62,000 nucleotides of DNA, taken from assembly GCF_001039355.2 (NCBI RefSeq), contig NW_019775657.1, forward strand, positions 1-62,000, written 5' to 3'. The translations under genes were made by a program, and so were the position numbers. This DNA is from Lingula anatina. Lineage: Eukaryota > Brachiopoda > Lingulata > Lingulida > Lingulidae. Numbering within the stretch: the stretch's first letter is position 1; the number at the start of each line of letters is the position of its first letter. The notes beneath the pieces were generated by a model. That model did no database searches. It was not told where the DNA came from and was given only the letters and a program-made list of their open reading frames with translations. This document shows positions 56,307 through 62,000 of this stretch, piece by piece.

Positions 56307-58688
56307 CTATGTGCAGATCTCCTCGCAGTTTCTCACTGTGACACAGTCCTTGACGTCATTGTATTCCCACTTCAGGCACTTGGGGTCTCCAAGGCGTCTG
56401 CCACGACCGACGCCCCCTCTATTGCCGAAAAACCATCCATAGTCGGCGCAGGTGCGCTCAGTTTTCACGACGCACCCCTCTCTCACCTTACAAGCCGATT
56501 GTTCGAAGCAACCTCCGGTGTTCTTTGGGGCATATGGGTCGACAGCAGGTCCCTTGACTGGTCCGCCTCCAACAGCAGGTCCTGGGCCACGTGGACCTGG
56601 ACCCACAGGGCCGGGACCGCCAAAACCAGGACCCACGGGGCCTGGACCGCCAAAACCAGGATCCACGGGGCCTGGGCCGCCAAACCCTGGGCCTCCTAGT
56701 GGACCTCCTTGGACTCCGACAGATGCTGCGTCAACATCGCCGCCAGATTTTTTTCCGCCGATTTGTCCGAGGCGAGCATTGAGGTTGTTGAAAACTCTGT
56801 TTGCGTAGGCGCTGAATCGTGGCAGGGTCTGTCTGCGCTTTCTGGATTTGACTTCAGTCGAAGCTGAAAGTATATTAAATCTAACGATTAATGTTGTTGG
56901 GAGTTTGCCATACAAGTAATGCATTGTACTGAGGCATTACAACGTGGTATACATGTAGGTATTCCTTGAAAAACAAAATATTTAAAGGGATCATTTGGTG
57001 AAATTCCCCATCGCCTAATTTTGAGCTGATTCGGAAAAAAAAAATGATAATAATATAGGCAACTGATGGAAAAAGTACAGGGGTAAGTAAATAAAAGTAG
57101 AGGACGAATTTTGTGAGCTCTTTGTTGATTGGGGTTCGGTGAAAATGACAAATTCTTACCAGTGGCGTTTTCTTTTGTTGTCTGCTGAAGAAGCTGGATC
57201 TTGAGTCCGTCGCAGAAATCCAAGATGGCGTCAGAGAGTGTTCCGCGGTCAACTTTATCGTGGACGGCCTTGAAATAGGCGTGTGTCTCGCCATTTATGC
57301 TGGCGCCAGATTTCTGAAATACAACGACAAATTTATGATTATTGCAAATGTCATTGCATACGGTAGGCCTATTATTTTTATCTATTCAGTTATTGTTAGT
57401 GATATTTTTACCGTTTAGTTTGCAAAATTTTACTAACTCTAAACAAAAAAAATCATTTATTTTCAATGCAAATCAGGAATCTGGAAGATTTTATCTTTGA
57501 CCATTGATTGTTCAAAAGAGAAGGAATATTGCAAAGCTATATCAACTGTTACTAACGGGTCTTTCAATATTTGTTACTCCCGTGTTTTAGCATTCGACAT
57601 GTAATTAATACTTGATAAGGTACATTACCTCAGCTCTCTGAAACTCGCGTTCCACCTCTGACAGATCTGCAGCCGCCATATTGCTGGACATGTCACGAAG
57701 GTAACAGGATCCATCGTCTGCGAATTTCATGGCGAATTTTCCCTAAAAATTCCAACAGGTATTAATTCAAATAAAATACCAAAATATTGTTATGAATCGA
57801 TCATAAGGTTAAAAGAGATGTCACGATATTTGTATGCACATGATATCTCAGGGAAAGGCCAAGGACTACTTAAGATTTAAATCTCTGCAGGCATGTTACC
57901 ACAAAATCATATATATTACAACTTATTTTAAATTTTATATCCGTAGGTCTGCGCAGGGCTATGGGTCCCCAGTCGTGGTATTTTATTTTACAGTATATTA
58001 TTATTATTATCATATATATATATACTTTTCGGTCACAATGAGTCAAAACTTACAGATTTGTAGTCGTGGAGAACGAAAGTCTCGGCTTTCCCGTCCCCTG
58101 GGAGAGTGTGGAGAGCCTCCAGTTTGTCTACGGTGCTGATCTCCACTTGCTGCTTTAATTCTTTGTTGCCGTCTTTGAAGGCAATTTGGAAGACCTGAGA
58201 TAAAATTGAGGCTTATGAGTTGATCATTTCACAAACAAAACATTTATAACGGTAGGCATTATGTTTATACTCTTTCCATACAGAGTTCTCTTTTAACAGG
58301 GAATACCTCAAGTAGAGAGAAACGAAACGAAAAACTTTGAGTATTGGACTCTCTATTACAAAAACATTTTCGTTGCTGAATTTTGTTAAACTTAAATTGA
58401 AAAGACGTAACACCATTTGCAAATATGTGATAAACACGTCTTGACAAAGCTCCATCCTGATTTGAAAAAGGAAACTTAGTAAAGGAAGCTGACCTTCATG
58501 AGTTCGACCGTTGACCTCTGAGTGATGCCGATGGCCAAAAGTGTCGCCGAGATGGACACCACGATCACGACCACTGCGGCGATGATCACGTATTTCTTCG
58601 TGTTGTTTCGCTGCTTCTCGGGGGTTACTATGGTAACCTGAGGCTGCGAGACTTCTTTTTCGCTTTGCATCATGGCTTCTGGCAACAT
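56307..58688 (-). CDS. BRICHOS-domain type II membrane precursor with Cys-rich tail
   Basis: Five coding exons on the minus strand: 58688-58494, 58194-58054, 57742-57629, 57313-57160 and 56863-56307, 386 residues. Residues 1-32 are cytoplasmic and 33-55 a single membrane span (YVIIAAVVVIVVSISATLL), so the C-terminus is lumenal. The BRICHOS domain (about 100-190) shows the family's conserved Asp109 and the Cys pair 125 and 184. RKRR at 209-212 is a furin-type site. Residues 213-245 are helical, 246-315 consist of Gly/Pro repeats (GPGFGGPGPV), and the last 69 residues carry eight cysteines with DYGWFFGNRGG and KWEYNDVKDC. In known BRICHOS proteins the domain chaperones a segment released by cleavage, so the secreted product here should be the Gly/Pro plus Cys-rich part. 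The start ATG follows an acceptor at 58693. A noncoding first exon and a TATA box lie upstream. Confidence 0.85.
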
Positions 58689-59021
58689 TGCTCTAAAAAT
58701 GTTGACATTAAGATAGTAATTATAGATTGTGTGCCAAAATTGAAAGACCAGTGAAAAAGTGAGGTATTTCACTGGAGGTATTATTAAGAATGCACAATTA
58801 ACTTTTTCTCCAACTTTATTCTTTTTTCTTCCTTTTTCTTTTTTTTTTCTTCTACACCGAGGCCTGCCTCAAATAGCCTCAACAGTAAAGAAAAACGACA
58901 AAACTGTCTCAAACATTGATTGACTACACTAAACTGACGAATATAAAAAAGATAACTTTTCACTTAGATGAATTATTTTAAAGTACATCGATAAAGGAGT
59001 AATGAATAAGACTCGACTTAC

Positions 59022-59105
59022 TTGTCAACTTTGAGACTTTGGTTCAACCAACAAGGCACAGCAGCAGGCCAACTCTCTTTACCCAGAGACGAAATGAGAC
59101 GAATC
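59022..59105 (-). other. Noncoding first exon of the BRICHOS gene
   Basis: The minus strand has a consensus donor GACAA|GTAAGT at 59022/59021, facing the acceptor at 58693, and lies about 30-100 bp downstream of the TATA box. No ATG opens a frame in it. The 5' limit is estimated from the TATA position. Confidence 0.5.
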
Positions 59106-59128
59106 TGACGAACATGTCCAGGGTTTCA

Positions 59129-59138
59129 CTTTATATAC
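59129..59138 (-). promoter_or_regulatory. TATA box of the BRICHOS gene
   Basis: The minus strand reads GGGGTATATAAAGTG, about 30 bp upstream of the inferred noncoding first exon. Confidence 0.6.
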
Positions 59139-59751
59139 CCCTTGTGCAGTCCAGCACGCGGAAATACACGCTAACTACAAGAGGAAGTAGCCGGGCAACC
59201 CTTGGTGGACAGCCATTTTGGAGAACCAATCAGATTCCGTCGTTCATTTGACTCAAGTTTTGAACGGCCACGGCATGCGAGGTGCAAGTTTGTTTACCTG
59301 AGGTGACGATCACGTGCTGCGGTTTCATTACATCCACCGGCCATTTATTTCCCGAATTATTCTGACCACAGCATTCCCTTCTCGTGCCTGAGGGCAATCG
59401 TGGCACACTTAGTCCGGTGATAAAGGTAGAAACAAAGTGTTGAGTTGTTGATGATCATTGTCTGCATACTACAGCTTATATAACGGGTCTCCATTTATTG
59501 AGGAAGTTTGGCTTCAGAGGGCGGCTTGACCATAGTTACTTGCTATGCTATGTGTAAAGCTATAACTGTCAAAGATGTTCCAGTGATATAGTTAAATGCG
59601 CATGCCACTAATGTCAATGAAGGGGGGATCTTTTTGTTTAAAAAGGACCTTTTTGCCCTTTCATTACCCGACTTTGCTACAAAAAAGCGGAACTTCTGAA
59701 TTTGCCAAATCAGAGTAATATACTCTTCAGATTGTCTTATCTCTCCTTTTC

Positions 59752-59801
<50 letters not shown>

Positions 59802-60718
59802 TGGTGGGTGCGGTAAAGGTACAGGGTCTGTCATGCTATTCAGTAGAACCAGGTGTGTAGATTGGACTGGTCCTTCACCTATGTCAACCCTCATTTGGCT
59901 ATGCTGAATTGATATCATCTTTTTGAGTTTTTATGGGTGTTTCGTTCCGTAATATGCGAGCTATCTACGGCAGGAACGAATTTTTACTAACTGCTATCCA
60001 GTCTTTTGCTTTTATTTTCTATTTATCTCTAGGTGATTATTTGCTTTCGATAATCTTCTATTTAAAGCCGTCTACTAGCTTCGCATTTATCGTCTATATA
60101 AAATAAAGTTCTTACGCATCTCCCTCTCTTCCGGACGTGAGTCAAGATCAAATAGAAATCTCAGAAAGAAGCAGATGATTAAGACAGACCTTTACACCAT
60201 TACATCTTAAAAAGTGAAATTTTACCCATGAAATCTCCTAGATCATATTTTCCCAAGAGCGTCAAAAAACCACTTCCACCCCATCGCCCCCCCCCACACA
60301 CACACACACACCTCCCTCCCGGCAACGAGCCTGGACACTTATAATGTCAGGCGAGGAGGCTGAAGTGTTTATAAAATGTTCACGTATTAAATAAATTGGT
60401 ATTTCTCGTTCTGGACCACCAAATGGCGTTACTGATAGGCACAGATAAGCATCGGTAGATGTGCTTTATGTTTTGTGGCCACATGCCTGGTCTGATATAG
60501 TTTGGTACAGGTAAAAAACAAAGAGAAATTGGTAAATTACTGGCATTAAACTTAGGCCACTAGTTACAAAAAATAAACTGACAGACTCGAATATCACCGC
60601 CCTGTTAGAATCATCAGACTTAAAAGATTGCCAATCATTATAATGGCCAGATTAAATATAATACCAGGCTTGTTCTATAACTCTTATGCCTGACAACACG
60701 TCATATCTAGGCACAGCT

Positions 60719-60758
<40 letters not shown>

Positions 60759-61010
60759 ATGTCTTCCAAGCTATCGGCCAAAAAGGCGATGTATGCAAAA
60801 AAAAAAAAAAAAACGTCGAATTTTCAACATTGGAAATTGGATGGATGGACACAAAAATTTTAGCATGAAATCATAGCACGCGTAGACTTGCCATACTGAT
60901 GCACGATGATCCCGACTTTAATGAGGTACATGTGTATGAAATGCGTTTGCCTTATTTATTTACATCGATCCAGAAAATAAAAACAAAGAGAAGGAAATAT
61001 TGTTACTGTT
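59139..61010. other. Spacer between the two BRICHOS-type genes
   Basis: No gene recognised. It contains an (ATT)n run at 59752-59799, a C/CA run near 60290-60311, a run of about 37 T at 60721-60757 and an A-run at 60799-60814. Confidence 0.5.
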
Positions 61011-61016
61011 TTTATT
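61011..61016 (-). promoter_or_regulatory. Poly(A) signal of the second BRICHOS-type gene
   Basis: AATAAA on the minus strand (CACCAATAAAAACAG context), about 340 bp after the stop codon. Confidence 0.5.
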
Positions 61017-61353
61017 GGTGACATACAAACAGATGATAATGATCACGAATTGTCTTTTTAACAATAAACAAAAAAGAAGAAAAAATAACTGACGATTACG
61101 ATATTTTTACTAATGTACCTAAACAGTGGCATAAATAATTGGTCTGTTTCTCGAAATAAAACAGTTGAATTTTATCTGTAAATGAAATGACATGATATAA
61201 GCTTTTACATGTTTATACTTATTAAATGGAGTTTTCTTCAAACATAACCCATGCATATCAACAATTAGCGACAATCTGAGTTTTACCCTGATATACCATA
61301 TAAGCTGGCATATGTATAAACAAGCTATGCAGTCATAGTTTAAAGTGTCACAG

Positions 61354-61850
61354 TTAAGTGCAGATCTGCTCACAGTTGTTAACGATGACGCAATCCTTGA
61401 CGTCATTGTACTCCCACTTGAGGCAAGCAGGATCAGACACCTGTCCTTTACGGCCCACACCACCACGGTTGCCAAAGAACCACCCATAATCCACGCAGAC
61501 GCGGTCGGTACGAACAGTGCATCCCTCCTTCACCTTGCAGGCAGACTGGTCGAAGCAACCGACGTTCTTGGGCTTTTTTGGGACAGGGCCGACTGGAGCC
61601 ACTGGACCAACGGGTTTTGGTTTTGGGCCTGGACCTACTGGACCTGGACCGTAAGGGTCTGAAATTGGGACCACGCCGAGACCACCTCCTCTACGGCCGC
61701 CACCGACTGAAGCGACACCTACGTCTCCGCCAGCCTCGTTGTCATTGGCGTTAAGTGCTGTGTTGAGGCTGTTAAGTTTCTTGTCGGCGAAATTCTGGAA
61801 CTGGTCAAAGAGACCGCGTCTCTGGCGTGGTTTTGGGCCGTTGGATGTCT
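61354..61850 (-). CDS. Last exon of a second BRICHOS-type precursor (partial)
   Basis: Minus-strand exon starting at an AG acceptor (AATTCCAG|AGAC) in phase 1, the same phase as the last exon of the BRICHOS gene at 56.3-58.7 kb, and ending at TAA 61354-61356. It encodes RQRR (a furin-type site), a helical stretch (FADKKLNSLNTALNAND), a Gly-rich and then Pro/Gly/Lys-rich spacer (VGPGPKPKPVGPV), and an eight-cysteine tail with DYGWFFGNRGGVG and KWEYNDVKDC. The Cys spacing matches the first paralogue, while the Gly/Pro repeats are shorter and differ. The membrane and BRICHOS exons should lie beyond the right edge of the window. The two genes are tandem in the same direction. Confidence 0.8.
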
Positions 61851-62000
61851 CTGGAATTTTGATTAATAAACGTCGGTATTATTTGACAAGTAATTAAAGA
61901 TATTCTGGTTTATCCAGCTGAAGATATGAGCAAGTTTTAAATATGTAAAGCAAGATGTGTTTAAAAGCTGTAGTATATCGTAAATATATATCGTTCAACG

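Noticed and set aside
56452-56808. Pro/Gly-rich plus-strand frames
   Set aside because: Antisense of the Gly/Pro repeat exon of the BRICHOS gene; GC-rich repeats stay open in several frames.

Overview
The window is AT-rich animal nuclear DNA. The genes are split by introns with GT/AG sites, there are TATA boxes and AATAAA signals, and Tc1-type, RTE-type LINE and many foldback elements fill the spaces. The domain combinations (Roco-CARD, kinase with Mind-bomb-type repeats, BRICHOS with a Cys-rich tail) and the simple repeats suggest a marine invertebrate, perhaps amphioxus-like or another invertebrate deuterostome, though a lophotrochozoan is not excluded. Four isolated n's show it is a draft assembly. 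No ribosomal RNA, convincing tRNA or CRISPR array was seen.

Layout. 1-10.8 kb holds no host gene that I can support: a LINE 5' fragment, an RTE LINE tail, a 1.1 kb direct duplication whose second copy is split by an insertion, and a 2.1 kb inverted-repeat element full of GGACATG motifs with a smaller element nested in it. 10.8-15.2 kb (+) is a three-exon gene for a 1201-residue LRR-ROC-COR protein ending in two CARD-like domains, with a 75-bp tandem array before it and a 65-bp array after it. 16-25.5 kb is repeats, including a Tc1-type element sitting in a TA site of an older foldback element. 25.5-30 kb holds a small secreted Tyr/Gly-rich peptide gene (-), a decayed copy of its first exon, and an inverted copy of its promoter and signal-peptide exon carrying one stop codon.

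32.9-54.7 kb is the most unusual part: two divergently transcribed paralogues, each an apparently active protein kinase joined through a linker to three Mind-bomb-type (SH3_15/MIB) repeats, with no RING domain. Exon lengths and phases match almost exactly between the two. Every repeat has the same two-intron layout, so the repeats arose by duplication of an exon pair before the genes duplicated. The introns of the minus-strand gene hold foldback elements, an LTR-like element beside a splice donor, and an orphan exon resembling a von Willebrand D/EGF-type protein.

55.9-62 kb (-) holds two tandem BRICHOS-family genes. The first is a complete type II membrane precursor with a furin-like site, a Gly/Pro repeat region and an eight-cysteine tail; only the last exon of the second lies in the window.

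The CARD Roco protein and the kinase/MIB-repeat proteins look like signalling proteins and may share a stress or immune role, but nothing in the sequence proves a joint pathway.
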